Counted from the stretch's first letter, positions 29,228 through 38,073 are shown. The stretch: 64,000 bases of DNA from Paraburkholderia phosphatilytica (GCF_003443895.1 NZ_QQOA01000011.1:124001-188000); one strand, 5' to 3'. Numbers and translations: made by a program. The notes: generated from the letters alone by a model not told the origin.

Positions 29228-29443
29228 CTAGCTGCAGCACGAGCAGCCGCCGCGATGCTGGAACCCGTACGAGCCGGCATCGTCGCCGGATGCGCTGGCG
29301 CTGCGCCGGATCTGCGCGCCGGTTTGCACGCGCCCGGCCTGCTCATGGCATTCGGGGCAGAGCGCGGGTTCGTCGCGCTCGGAGACGCGGCGCATCATCT
29401 CGAAGCGTCCGCAGTCGTCGCACAGGTACTCGTAAAGAGGCAT
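29228..29443 (-). CDS. FmdB-type zinc ribbon protein
   Basis: A 71-residue protein starting MPLYEYLCDDCGRFEMM, with the zinc ribbon C-DDC...CPEC of the FmdB regulatory-protein family and a Cys-rich end (GGCSCCS). Such small proteins are predicted regulators or zinc/selenium handlers, with little direct evidence. The upstream region carries the DnaA-box cluster described at 29643-29693. Confidence 0.85.
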   Translation of the reverse strand: MPLYEYLCDDCGRFEMMRRVSERDEPALCPECHEQAGRVQTGAQIRRSASASGDDAGSYGFQHRGGCSCCS

Positions 29444-29642
29444 GGTGTCCGGTGTGGTGAAGAGAGCAGGCTGCGGGCTGGGGGCAGTCCTTCCCGCAGT
29501 CCTTACATCAAGGATAGCCGAAGCGGAGCGCACGCGATGTGTGCCGTTGCGTCGCGAATCCGCAGGAATGCGCCGCGCGCGCGATTCGCGAAGTTATCCG
29601 CGCGCCGCGGATACGACCCCCGCGCGCGGCGAAGCGGCGAGG

Positions 29643-29693
29643 TTATCCACAGAAATGTGCGCCGGCGTGTGGATAAGGCGGTCCTTATGCACA
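29643..29693. promoter_or_regulatory. cluster of three consensus DnaA boxes
   Basis: TTATCCACA occurs at 29643-29651 on the + strand and at 29668-29676 on the - strand, and TTATGCACA at 29685-29693 on the + strand. All fit the DnaA consensus TTATNCACA. A weaker TTATCCGCG is at 29594-29602. They lie in a 523-bp gene-free stretch (29444-29966) between divergently placed small genes. No replication or partition genes are adjacent, so a regulatory or DnaA-titrating role is more likely than an origin. Confidence 0.6.
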
Positions 29694-29966
29694 AGGAAAT
29701 GCAACCGTTACGCGGCTGGTAAAAAATGCGTGTAGCCCTTACACGCGGGGCTGGCGATGCGGCCCCGCCGTGTCGATCGCGAAGAAAGGCTGGGAAATGT
29801 TTTCGTTACTTCGCCGGGTCTCAAGGTTCGCGGTGTATCGACCGTTATCGTGAACTCAGGCGGATGTCACGCCGCCGTCACGACGATGCACCGACACCGG
29901 AATCCGTTCCGGCCGCAGGCGATTCGTACGACCTTCGCCGATGCCGCAACGACAGGAAAACTGCAG

Positions 29967-30170
29967 ATGAAACTCGACCAATTCTCGAACGACCGTTCCG
30001 CGGAACTGCGTGCATGGGTGCATCTGTGGATCAGCGAAGCCTCCCGCACGGGGCTCGCGACGACCCCGCGCGCGTTCGACGATGCGACGCTTACGCGCGC
30101 GCTCGCGCTGCAGCGCTACGGCCTCGATCCGGTCGATGCCGCATCCCGTCTGTTCGGCACGCTGCATTGA
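29967..30170 (+). CDS. small hypothetical protein (67 aa)
   Basis: A 67-residue acidic-basic mixed helical protein, MKLDQFSNDRSAELRAWVHL..., with no membrane span. AGGAAAA precedes the ATG. Codon use is like that of the surrounding genes, and the sequence looks like a conserved small Burkholderiales protein, but I do not recognise a family. It is immediately followed by an 11-bp tandem repeat starting in its stop codon region. Confidence 0.6.
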   Translation: MKLDQFSNDRSAELRAWVHLWISEASRTGLATTPRAFDDATLTRALALQRYGLDPVDAASRLFGTLH

Positions 30171-30222
30171 GTGGTCACTGAGTGGTGACTGAGTGGTCAC
30201 CGAGCGGCTACCGGGTCGCCAC
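30168..30222. repeat. 11-bp tandem repeat
   Basis: The unit TGAGTGGTCAC occurs at 30168-30178, 30179-30189 (one change) and 30190-30200. Two degenerate units follow to 30222. The first unit includes the stop codon of the small hypothetical gene. Confidence 0.8.
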
Positions 30223-30253
30223 CGGTCACCTCCGGCCGCGGTCGCGGTCAGAT

Positions 30254-30298
30254 AAATGTCATCCATCATCTATTGAATAAATGACGGTCATCATCTAT
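30254..30298. promoter_or_regulatory. candidate operator of the tautomerase/TetR operon
   Basis: Two direct repeats, 25 bp apart, share AAATGNC...CATCATCTAT (30254-30273 and 30279-30298). Between them an imperfect palindrome CATCTATT-G-AATAAATG (30267-30283) has 7 of 8 paired bases. The site is AT-rich in a G+C-rich genome and lies 43 bp before the tautomerase start, with a TetR gene in the same operon. TetR proteins typically bind such palindromes. Confidence 0.6.
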
Positions 30299-30341
30299 GC
30301 TGGTTGCAGCCGTTTCGTCTGCCCACCAGTGAGGAGCCGTC

Positions 30342-30725
30342 ATGCCATTCGTCCGTATCGAGCTTGCCGAAGGTCAATCCGCCGAATACCGCAGCGCCGT
30401 GGCCGATGAGGTCTACAACGCGATGCGCGACACGTTGAACGTGCCGGAGAACGACCGCTTCGTGGTCGTGAGCGAGCACTCGCCGAACGACATCATCGTC
30501 GATCGAACCTACCTCGGCATCGAACGTTCCGCGCAATGCGTGCTGATCCAGATCACGCTGAACGCGGGGCGCAGCCTGGACATGAAGCGCGCGTTCTACA
30601 GGGCGGTCGCGGACCGTCTGAACCAGCGCGTCGCGCTGCGTCGGGAAGACGTGTTCATCAATCTCGTCGAGGTGGCGAAGGAAAACTGGTCGTTCGGCAA
30701 CGGCGAAGCGCAGTACGCTACCTGA
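30342..30725 (+). CDS. tautomerase-family protein
   Basis: A 127-residue protein beginning MPFVRIELAEGQS; the mature N-terminal Pro is the catalytic base of the tautomerase (4-oxalocrotonate tautomerase/MIF) superfamily. Length fits the two-domain members. GAGGAG precedes the ATG. It is followed after 38 bp by a TetR regulator, and a candidate operator precedes it, so it is probably induced by a small, reactive or aromatic compound. Substrate unknown. Confidence 0.85.
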   Translation: MPFVRIELAEGQSAEYRSAVADEVYNAMRDTLNVPENDRFVVVSEHSPNDIIVDRTYLGIERSAQCVLIQITLNAGRSLDMKRAFYRAVADRLNQRVALRREDVFINLVEVAKENWSFGNGEAQYAT

Positions 30726-30763
30726 GCGCCCGCCTGGCGTCACCACACTGGCAGGAGGTCACG

Positions 30764-31360
30764 ATGCCACGCGTATCGCGCGAGCAGACCGACAGGAACC
30801 GGGAACTGATCGAGGCCGCGTCCGCGCGCCTCTTTCGCGAGCGCGGCTTCAACGGCGTATCGGTCGCGGACATCATGGCGTCCGCGAATCTCACGCATGG
30901 CGGCTTCTACGGCCACTTCGACTCGAAAGACGAACTCGCGTCGGTCGCCTGCGAGCGGGCGTTCGACGCGGCGCTTGCGCGCTGGCAGTCGTTCGTCGAA
31001 GCGAATCCACTGGAGCAGGACTTCGTCGCCGCGCTCGCCGCGCATTACTTCAATCGCAGGCAGTGCGACGAGCCGGGCACGGCGTGTCCGGTGATCTCGC
31101 TTGCTACGGATATCGGCCGTGAAAGCGACGACAAGCCGGTGCGCGGCGTGTACACGCGTGGCGTGAAGGCGATGGTGGAGATGCTGCTGTCGTTTTCTCA
31201 CGCGCGCCGCACGAAGCGCGCGCGGCGCGCGGCGCTCGCGAAGCTGTCGCTGCTGGTGGGCGCGGTGACGCTCGCGCGCGCGATGCACGACGATCCGCTA
31301 TCGGATGAGATTCTCGAGGCGGCGCGCGAACATCTGCGCGCCACTGTCGATGAGGATTGA
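30764..31360 (+). CDS. TetR/AcrR-family regulator
   Basis: A 198-residue regulator with an N-terminal TetR helix-turn-helix (LIEAASARLFRERGFNGVSV, then ANLTHGGFYGHFDSKDELAS). The C-terminal ligand domain is of the NemR/AcrR-like type with a conserved Cys-Pro (GTACPVISL). AGGAGG precedes the ATG. It likely represses its own operon with the tautomerase; the Cys could sense electrophiles, but that is inference. Confidence 0.88.
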   Translation: MPRVSREQTDRNRELIEAASARLFRERGFNGVSVADIMASANLTHGGFYGHFDSKDELASVACERAFDAALARWQSFVEANPLEQDFVAALAAHYFNRRQCDEPGTACPVISLATDIGRESDDKPVRGVYTRGVKAMVEMLLSFSHARRTKRARRAALAKLSLLVGAVTLARAMHDDPLSDEILEAAREHLRATVDED

Positions 31361-31383
31361 ACGCGGGCCGGTCGCGGCCGCGA

Positions 31384-32346
31384 TCAGGACGCTTTGTGCA
31401 CCGCCGGCAGCAGCTTCTGCGCGACCGTCGGAACCACTTCGCTTGCGGGGGCTGCGCCCTTCGCATCGCCCACTTCCGCACGACCGCCGTCCTGGAAGAA
31501 CGCCTGCTCCGCGGCCTTGTTCAGCACGAGGATGCTGATGCGCCGGTTGGTCGGCTCATCGGCCACATTGCGATCGAGCGGCTGCACGTCGGCGAGGCCG
31601 CGCACCTGCAGCAGCTTGTCTTCGTGCATGCCGCCGGCGACCAGTGCGCGCCGCGCTGCATTCGCGCGTTCGGACGACAGCTCCCAGTTCGAGTAGCCGG
31701 CCGGTCCCTGCTGATACGGCACGGAGTCGGTGTGGCCCGCGATCGAGATGCGGTTGTCCACGTCGTTCAACGTCGAGCCGATCTGCGACAGGATCGTCGT
31801 CGCGTAGCCTTCCATCTTCGAGCTGCCCGATGCGAACATCGGCCGGTTCTGCGAATCGACGATCTCGATGCGCAGGCCTTCGTTTGTGATCGAGATGCGG
31901 ATCTGATCCTTGAAATCGCGCAGGATCGCGCTGGTCTGGATCAGCGCGTTGAGCTTGTCCTTCAGTTGCTGCAGACGCGACAGGTCGGCGGGCACCGGCG
32001 TCGTGACGACGTCCGCGCGCGGAGGCGTCGGCTGCGCCTGGGTGCGCTTGCCCTCGCCTGGGCGCGTGTCGGAGATGTCGCGGCCGCCGCCGTTGATCAC
32101 GTTCGGACGCGAGACCGACGTGCCTTCAGGGCCGCCCATCAGGCTCGAGAGCGGCGCGTTGAAATAGTCTTCGATGCCCTGCTTGTCGAACTTCGAGGTC
32201 GAGCCGAGCAGCCACATCAGCAGGAAGAACGCCATCATCGCGGTCACGAAGTCCGCGTACGCGATCTTCCACGCGCCGCCATGGTGACCATGCTCGTGGT
32301 CGCCTTTCCTGCGACGTACGATGATCGGTGTTTTCTGATCGGCCAT
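31384..32346 (-). CDS. motB: flagellar motor stator protein MotB
   Basis: A 320-residue stator subunit. One membrane span carries the essential proton-binding Asp (AYADFVTAMMAFFLLMWLLG), and the C-terminus is an OmpA-like peptidoglycan-binding domain (GHTDSVPYQQGPAGYSNWEL, SSERANAAR). The ATG at 32346 is preferred over a GTG one codon earlier. It is 13 bp downstream of motA in the same operon. No other flagellar gene is in the window. Confidence 0.93.
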   Translation of the reverse strand: MADQKTPIIVRRRKGDHEHGHHGGAWKIAYADFVTAMMAFFLLMWLLGSTSKFDKQGIEDYFNAPLSSLMGGPEGTSVSRPNVINGGGRDISDTRPGEGKRTQAQPTPPRADVVTTPVPADLSRLQQLKDKLNALIQTSAILRDFKDQIRISITNEGLRIEIVDSQNRPMFASGSSKMEGYATTILSQIGSTLNDVDNRISIAGHTDSVPYQQGPAGYSNWELSSERANAARRALVAGGMHEDKLLQVRGLADVQPLDRNVADEPTNRRISILVLNKAAEQAFFQDGGRAEVGDAKGAAPASEVVPTVAQKLLPAVHKAS

Positions 32347-32359
32347 CACGCAGCTCCGC

Positions 32360-33229
32360 TCAAGCCGACTTCGGCATCTTGGTGGCGCGCACCGCGTCGT
32401 CGAGCTCCTGGAAGCTCGGACGGTCGGCGGTGAAGAGCACCTTGCGGCCGAATTCGACGGCGATCGGCGGCGCGTAACCGCCGAGCGACGCGAGCAGCAC
32501 GGCCTTCACGCACTGATACGGCTTCGCTTCCGCGCGGCCCTTCGCGTTCAGCAGATCGGCCACCGGACCGATGAAGCCGTACGCGAGCAGAATGCCGAGG
32601 AAGGTGCCGACGAGCGCGCCCGCGATCATCTCGCCGAGCACGGCCGGCGGCGCGCCGACCGAACCCATCGTGTGCACGACGCCCATCACCGCGGCGACGA
32701 TGCCGAATGCGGGCAGGCCGTCCGCCATTTTCTGGATCGCGTTCGCGGCAACCGACGCTTCCGCGTGGTGCGTCGACAGCTCTTCGTCCATCAGGTCCGT
32801 CATCTCGTGCACGTTCACGTTGCCGCCCGACATCATGCGCAGATAGTCGACGATGAAGTCGAGCAGATGGTGGTCGTGCAGCACGTGCGAATATTTCTGG
32901 AAGAGCGCGCTTTCCTCGGGCGCAGAGACGTCCGCTTCGAGCGACATCATCCCTTCCTTGCGCGCCTTCTGCAGCAGTTCGTAGAGCAGCGCGATCAGTT
33001 CGAGGTATTTCTCTTTCGTGTAGCCGCCGCCTTTGAACATCGTCGGCAGCGCCTTGATGGTCTTCTTCAGCGTGCTCGTCGGGTTGCTGACGACGAACGC
33101 GCCAATGGCCGCACCGAAGATGCACAGCAGCTCGAAGGGCTGGACGAGCGCTGCCAGATGGCCGCCGACCCCCATGAAGCTTCCGATCACGGAGCCGATC
33201 ACGATGACCCAACCAATTGCGACGAACAT
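32360..33229 (-). CDS. motA: flagellar motor stator protein MotA
   Basis: A 289-residue proton-channel subunit with four spans, beginning MFVAIGWVIVIGSVIGSFM. The conserved cytoplasmic loop includes RKEGMMSLEADV with the Arg and Glu that face FliG, and the last spans contain the channel Pro residues. The upstream region 33230-33512 is AT-richer and should hold the promoter. In related genomes motAB usually follows flhDC; here a YihY-type gene is upstream, so this may be a separate stator locus. Confidence 0.93.
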   Translation of the reverse strand: MFVAIGWVIVIGSVIGSFMGVGGHLAALVQPFELLCIFGAAIGAFVVSNPTSTLKKTIKALPTMFKGGGYTKEKYLELIALLYELLQKARKEGMMSLEADVSAPEESALFQKYSHVLHDHHLLDFIVDYLRMMSGGNVNVHEMTDLMDEELSTHHAEASVAANAIQKMADGLPAFGIVAAVMGVVHTMGSVGAPPAVLGEMIAGALVGTFLGILLAYGFIGPVADLLNAKGRAEAKPYQCVKAVLLASLGGYAPPIAVEFGRKVLFTADRPSFQELDDAVRATKMPKSA

Positions 33230-33512
33230 GCTTTTTCCCCCAGAGAGCGCGGATGCTTTCAGGCCAGGCACGATGTCGCTCACGGGTGCTGGCCGCCAGG
33301 ATGTAGTAACGGCTGGGGACCACCGATGCTGAAGTGGCAGGCGCATTGAATCCGGATATTTTTTCCGAATTTATTTTGATGTCGGCGCTAAAGTTCTCTT
33401 GCGTGGGAAAAAATACCGGGATTTTGTGAGGATTGGAAAGATCTGAATCTGGCGAATCAGGGTTAACACAGAGTCCGATTATCGATAAATGAATCGATGT
33501 AAAACGTTTGCG

Positions 33513-34421
33513 TCAGAAAGCCCCGGTTCTGAACTGGCGAGGCCGGTCAATGCGCTGTCCGCTCGCGAGAAGTTCATATTCTGCGATCAGCTGCGCACCG
33601 AACAGCAGCAGCATGGCGAGAATCTCGAGGCTGAGCAGCACGACGATCGCCGTCGTGAGCGAGCCGTAGACCACGCTCACCTGCGACAGCGTTGCGAAGT
33701 ACCAGACGAGTACATGTCGCGTGATCTCCCACAGGATCGCGGCGAACACGGCGCCGAAGAAGGCGTGACGCAGCGCGGGCCGGCCCACGGGGATCACCAG
33801 ATAGATCGACGTCAGGACGAAGATCTCACCGGCCACACCGAGTGCGTACAGCACCGCGCGCGCGAGACCGACGAGTGGCATCCGGTAGCCGAACAGGTCG
33901 ATGCTGTCCGCGCCGATTGCCTGCAGCGCGCTCGATACCAGCGTCACCACGAGCACGCCAGCGCAGAGGCACAGGCTGTAGCAGTAGGGAAGGATGGCGG
34001 AGACCAGGAAGTGACGCCGGCGGATGGCCACCCGGTGCACAAAGATCACTGACATTGCGTTCTCGAGCACCGTGAACGCGAGCGAGCTGAAGAAGACCAT
34101 TGTCACGAACAGGAACCAGCCGATTGCGGTGCGATGCACGAGAAAGCTCGCGAGCTCGCCCACGATTGCCTGTGCCTGGCTTGGCACCAGCCATTCGAGC
34201 AGGCGCGTGAGTGTGGAAAACAGCAGCGCGCGGCTCACGACGTGTGACAGGCCGATCACGACGAGAATCAGCAGCGGCACGATCGACAGCAGCGCGTAGT
34301 AGGCGACCGCGCCCGCGAGCAGGAAGCCCTGGTTCGCGCGGAACGCCTTCATCGCGTTCAGCATGAAAGTCGCGGGATGCAGCGCCACTGCGCGCATCGC
34401 ACGGGCACGGAACAGCTGCAT
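33513..34421 (-). CDS. YihY/BrkB-family inner-membrane protein
   Basis: A 302-residue integral membrane protein of the YihY/virulence factor BrkB family (once mislabelled ribonuclease BN). Six hydrophobic spans are visible, with the family pattern LLAGAVAYYALLSIVPLLIL near residue 35 and YGSLTTAIVVLLSLEILAML near the end. The ATG at 34421 has AAGGAAA upstream; the longer frame adds basic, non-family residues. Transport role unproven. Confidence 0.85.
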   Translation of the reverse strand: MQLFRARAMRAVALHPATFMLNAMKAFRANQGFLLAGAVAYYALLSIVPLLILVVIGLSHVVSRALLFSTLTRLLEWLVPSQAQAIVGELASFLVHRTAIGWFLFVTMVFFSSLAFTVLENAMSVIFVHRVAIRRRHFLVSAILPYCYSLCLCAGVLVVTLVSSALQAIGADSIDLFGYRMPLVGLARAVLYALGVAGEIFVLTSIYLVIPVGRPALRHAFFGAVFAAILWEITRHVLVWYFATLSQVSVVYGSLTTAIVVLLSLEILAMLLLFGAQLIAEYELLASGQRIDRPRQFRTGAF

Positions 34422-35294
34422 GGCATCTTTCCTTGAGGTTCGACAGGGTACTGTGCTGCTGCGCCGGCGTGTCGGACCGGCGCGCGTCCTGTCGTGGGGT
34501 GGACTGTCTACGGTAGCCGTCTGTGTGCGCAGGGGCAAGCGACGTGCCCATCGGTCCCGCCGGCGCGCCGGGCAGCTCCCGGCCGGTCCGTCCGGGCAAG
34601 GCGCGAGGAATGTGAAGTTCCTCCGTTCGAGGCGAAAGTCTGCCCGTGGCTGCCTGGCGGGCTGCCGTCCGGGTTCAGGGTGCAGGGATCTGGAGAGAAC
34701 GTTTCAGGGGATCGGGGTTTCATGGCGATCCCGTGGCGCTCTGATGTGGACGGAGCCGCTCAGCCTCGATTCCCCGGAATCCGCATCGCATGGTTCATGT
34801 GCGACCCGGCCGCTGCAATGCGCGACAGCAGTGAGCGCGGCAGACCATTCGAACAGTCGGGAAGGCGAACGGCCTGCAGGCGTTTGTACCCATCCGGCGA
34901 CGTTGCAGATGAAAGGGCTGCCGGCATGGGATGGGGACAATGGGGATATCCCGGCGCGAGCGGCACGGCTGCTATCCGGCGTCGCCGGTTTGATCCCCCG
35001 CTGGTCGAACTGCGCAGGATTACCGGATCGCGTCCCTGCAGCAACGGGATCCGCACCCTGTGAGGTTTTCCAGTTGACGACGCAACCATCCCGCGGGAAA
35101 ACGTAACGGTCCGGCAGACAGCGGGCATGGCGCGGGTGCGAATCGATGCTGCAATGGTCCCCCGTTTCTCCACGCACCAGGCCGGCGCCGTCCGGATGGC
35201 AGTCGATGACCGGCGCATCCACCGGCACATGTCTCGATAGTGTCCAGCGTGCCATACGGCGCGAGGACCGGGTGCCTTCATTGGGAGAGCTGTC
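34422..35294. other. 873-bp region without a supported gene
   Basis: Overlapping frames on both strands run through this stretch, but all are rich in Arg, Pro and Gly, lack ribosome sites and show no family. It marks the change from typical Paraburkholderia core-like genes to the quorum-sensing/biosynthetic region. It may hold decayed DNA at an island edge. Confidence 0.4.
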
Positions 35295-36023
35295 ATGAGC
35301 GGGTCCGGAAACAGGTGCGAGGCGTCTGCCAGTGAACGGGACCAGAGGCCTGACGGTGCAGCGCAGCTTCTCGCGCTGCGCGTGCAGCAGGCCGAAGCCG
35401 AAGCAGCCAGGCTCACGCTGCTCCTGAAGCACAGGGAGCAGCAGCTGGGCGAGCTGCGCATGGCGTTCGCGCATTCGGCGACGCTGCACTACTGGGCGCA
35501 GGAACGGCTTGAACGTGAACTGGAGATGTTCAGGGCACCTGCACGCACGGCGCAGGGCACGGATGAGGACACGGGTCAGGACACGGGTCAGGACACGATG
35601 CCTGCTGATCGGCGGGAGGACCTGCAGGCGGACGACGCCGGTGGCGTGCTTGTCCGGCTTCCGTACATGACCACAGTGCTCACGGTACTGATCGATACGA
35701 TGCGCACCTACTGGGCCGGATGCGACCGCAACAGTGCGCCGAAATCTTCGACCGTTGCAAGAGCGCTCGATGAGCGCCTGAACCTGCGCTCCCAGGCCGA
35801 TGGCAATGCATCGCGAAGCGCCCAGGCCTACGCTGCCGCAATCCGTCCCGACTGGGTGAAGGAGGACGATCACCGTCACCACAGACGCTGCCTGCGGCAT
35901 GCCGTGACCTGCGCAGGGGTGGGTACGGCGGATGGTGCATGTACAGGGACGCCGCGCGCTGTTCCGTTGTGTGCCGGCATTGCGGCATGCGAGGGTGAAC
36001 GGGGCTCACGTGGCGCCCCCTAG
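35295..36023 (+). CDS. hypothetical protein with coiled-coil N-terminal half
   Basis: A 242-residue protein. Residues about 20-75 form a probable coiled coil (ALRVQQAEAEAARLTLLLKH). A short tandem repeat (DTGQ twice, from a 12-bp DNA repeat at 35568-35591) follows, then a folded-looking segment VLTVLIDTMRTYWAGCDRNS, and a His/Arg/Cys-rich end. I do not recognise the family. Its last 18 bp overlap the convergent luxI-type gene. The antisense frames here are shadows. Confidence 0.55.
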   Translation: MSGSGNRCEASASERDQRPDGAAQLLALRVQQAEAEAARLTLLLKHREQQLGELRMAFAHSATLHYWAQERLERELEMFRAPARTAQGTDEDTGQDTGQDTMPADRREDLQADDAGGVLVRLPYMTTVLTVLIDTMRTYWAGCDRNSAPKSSTVARALDERLNLRSQADGNASRSAQAYAAAIRPDWVKEDDHRHHRRCLRHAVTCAGVGTADGACTGTPRAVPLCAGIAACEGERGSRGAP

Positions 36024-36677
36024 GGATTGCGTGACAGGTGCGGCGCATGCCGGCGGCCACGGACCGAACCAGTGGACCGAGCCCAGCAGTTCTTCAGGGT
36101 CACAGTGAAGCCGGGCAAACGTGGCGGGTACGATATTGACTGCGCAGGCCTGGACCGGTGCGCAGGCTGGCGCATCGGGCTGCAGCGGCTCCAGTTCGAG
36201 TCCGGCACGGCGGTACAGGCGCGCAACCGCCGGTGTGAGGACACCAACGATCCGGTTCGCGCCGAACGAGCGGGCAAGTGCGAGAGCGCTCGCAAAAAGT
36301 GAGATCCCGCCGCCGCTTTCCTTCGCACCGGTGCATCCGCGCGATGGTGTCGCGGCCAGGCGGGAGAGCTCCCACGTGCGGGGCGACACCGGGGAGGCGC
36401 CCGGGGCGGCCAGATCTGCAAAGACCTCGCGCAGCAGGTGGCGACCCGTGGTCGGCATGAGTCTCGCACAGCCGCACACCTGCCCGCTGGCATCCAGGGC
36501 TGCCAGCTGGATCGCGACCGTGCTGTCGAACTGGTCCCATTCCACGGCCCCGGTCCTGTCCGCCAGTGGCAGGCGCCAGCCGAGGCGCTCGACGAAGACC
36601 TGGTACCGGTAGGCGCCCAGCCTGCTGGTGATAGCGGAGGGCAGGTCATTCACTGTGCCTGCAACGATGACTGTCAC
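36006..36677 (-). CDS. LuxI-family acyl-homoserine lactone synthase
   Basis: A 223-residue autoinducer synthase. The invariant residues are present: Arg and Phe in AYRYQVFVERLGW, Asp pair in EWDQFDS, CARLMPTTGRHLL, and the Glu/Arg in TWELSRLAA. It makes an N-acyl-homoserine lactone from S-adenosylmethionine and an acyl-ACP or acyl-CoA. The start is GTG at 36677 with AGGAGA 7 nt upstream. The luxR-type gene lies 206 bp upstream on the same strand. The acyl group cannot be predicted from sequence. Confidence 0.92.
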   Translation of the reverse strand: MTVIVAGTVNDLPSAITSRLGAYRYQVFVERLGWRLPLADRTGAVEWDQFDSTVAIQLAALDASGQVCGCARLMPTTGRHLLREVFADLAAPGASPVSPRTWELSRLAATPSRGCTGAKESGGGISLFASALALARSFGANRIVGVLTPAVARLYRRAGLELEPLQPDAPACAPVQACAVNIVPATFARLHCDPEELLGSVHWFGPWPPACAAPVTQSLGGAT

Positions 36678-36883
36678 GGCTTTCTCCTGTCGTGTCGACG
36701 TTATCCGAAAGCCCGAAGGTAGCGGGATGGGCGGTGCACCTGAACTGGCAGGTTTCGGGGGTTGCGTGCGGCCATCGACTGGCGCAAAGCCGTCAGCACG
36801 GGCAGGGACCGGGGCGTGGCCGCGGGGTCGCGGTACGCCCGTACGGTGCGCCCGCGTGAGGCATCAGGCGCGTGTGGCACGCA

Positions 36884-37672
36884 TCAGAGCCGGATGAGTC
36901 CGAGCACCGCCGCCTGGACAGCTGCCGCTGTACGGCTGTTGACGCCGAGCGCCTTCATGGCACCGGTGATGTGATATTCGACTGTGTGGCTGGACAGGCC
37001 GAGCAGCTGGGCGATGGCCCAGGATGACTTGCCGCGGGCCACCCAGGTGAGGCACTCGCACTGCCGGGGCGTCAGGTGGCCGGGCGCGGCGTCGTTGCCG
37101 AGCTGCGCGAGGCGCTGGAATTCGAAGTGAAACTGCGTACCGAGAAGATAGGCGAGGCGCTGTCTTGCCATGCGGCTCACGACGGCGGTCGGCGCAGCAA
37201 GGTTGACAAGCAGGATGCCTCCCGCGGGCTGATGGATGGGTATGCTGATCCCGTCCGGCAGCCCGGCTTCCGAGGCCTCATCGAGCAGACGCTGTTCCCG
37301 GGCTGTGAGGCTCATGATGCTGCGCCACCTGTAGGGCGTGGTGAAGGACTGCGCGGCGCGATGCACCGGGTCAATCTGTGCGTAGTGGTGCTGCAGGTAG
37401 TGCTGTGCCCACCCGTCGGGATAGTGCCCGCAGATGATCTCGATGTGTGATTCGCGGCTCGCGGCTGCAGGGCTGCGCGTGATGCGGCTGACCACGTGGT
37501 GGGCAAAGCCCAGCGCGCGCGCTGCGTGCGCAAAGGAGATGGCAAGCTCGGACACATCCGCGGTGCCCGCAAACGGCATCGCGATGGCGGAAAGCAGCGT
37601 GCGCGCGACGCCGGGCCCATCGGGACGGCCGCGACGGGCCGCAGGCGCGCGGCGCCGGTTGAGTCTGTTCAT
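36884..37672 (-). CDS. LuxR-family quorum-sensing regulator
   Basis: A 262-residue regulator. The autoinducer-binding domain (about 35-185) keeps the conserved Trp/Tyr/Asp/Trp set (GWAQHYLQHHYAQIDP and YRW) and Gly of LPDGISIPI. The C-terminal GerE-type helix-turn-helix reads HLTPRQCECLTWVARGKSSW. The N-terminus is about 25 basic residues longer than usual. It lies between the biosynthetic operon and the synthase gene, all on one strand, so it probably controls both. No convincing lux box was found. Confidence 0.9.
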   Translation of the reverse strand: MNRLNRRRAPAARRGRPDGPGVARTLLSAIAMPFAGTADVSELAISFAHAARALGFAHHVVSRITRSPAAASRESHIEIICGHYPDGWAQHYLQHHYAQIDPVHRAAQSFTTPYRWRSIMSLTAREQRLLDEASEAGLPDGISIPIHQPAGGILLVNLAAPTAVVSRMARQRLAYLLGTQFHFEFQRLAQLGNDAAPGHLTPRQCECLTWVARGKSSWAIAQLLGLSSHTVEYHITGAMKALGVNSRTAAAVQAAVLGLIRL

Positions 37673-38073
37673 CGCCGCACCTGTATGCTGGCGGCAGGCC
37701 TGATGCCAGCCGCGGGTGATCCGGAATGGATGAAACCCATTGCGGACACGCTGTTATGCGACGCTCCTGCGCATCACACGTAACGTTGCGCGATGCCTGC
37801 CACCGGGGTTGTACGGTGACGCCCTGCGGCGTGACGCCACGGGGCGCCACGCATAACCCGTCCTCCAGCTGATTCTAGGGCGGCACGCCGCAGATGACGA
37901 CATGATGACGCTTACCGTTCGTTTCATGATGTGCAGTCCTGACTGTATGTACATACGTGTGCCGTCCAGGCTGGCGCAGCATGTGCGGGATGCAGGGCGC
38001 GATGCACGTTCGCTGGCATGGCAATGGTCTGCCGGGGCCGTATGCCCGGGCAGGTGCGCGACGGGATTCAACG
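37673..38073. other. 401-bp region upstream of the luxR-type gene
   Basis: The region holds the end of the biosynthetic operon's transcript and the luxR promoter. A perfect 12-bp palindrome GTATGTACATAC is at 37945-37956. Its role is unknown; it does not match a lux box. No gene is supported. Confidence 0.45.

Noticed and set aside
29444..29966. A replication origin at the DnaA boxes
   Set aside because: No dnaA, repA or parAB gene, no AT-rich unwinding element seen, and a single 51-bp cluster; a regulatory role is more likely.
34704..35900. A 398-codon open frame on the minus strand
   Set aside because: It is rich in Arg and His, has no family motif, and lies antisense to the more protein-like coiled-coil frame at 35295-36023.
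37945..37956. GTATGTACATAC palindrome as a lux box for the LuxR protein
   Set aside because: Lux boxes are 18-20 bp with CTG/CAG ends; this lacks the right-hand end, so only a generic palindrome is claimed.
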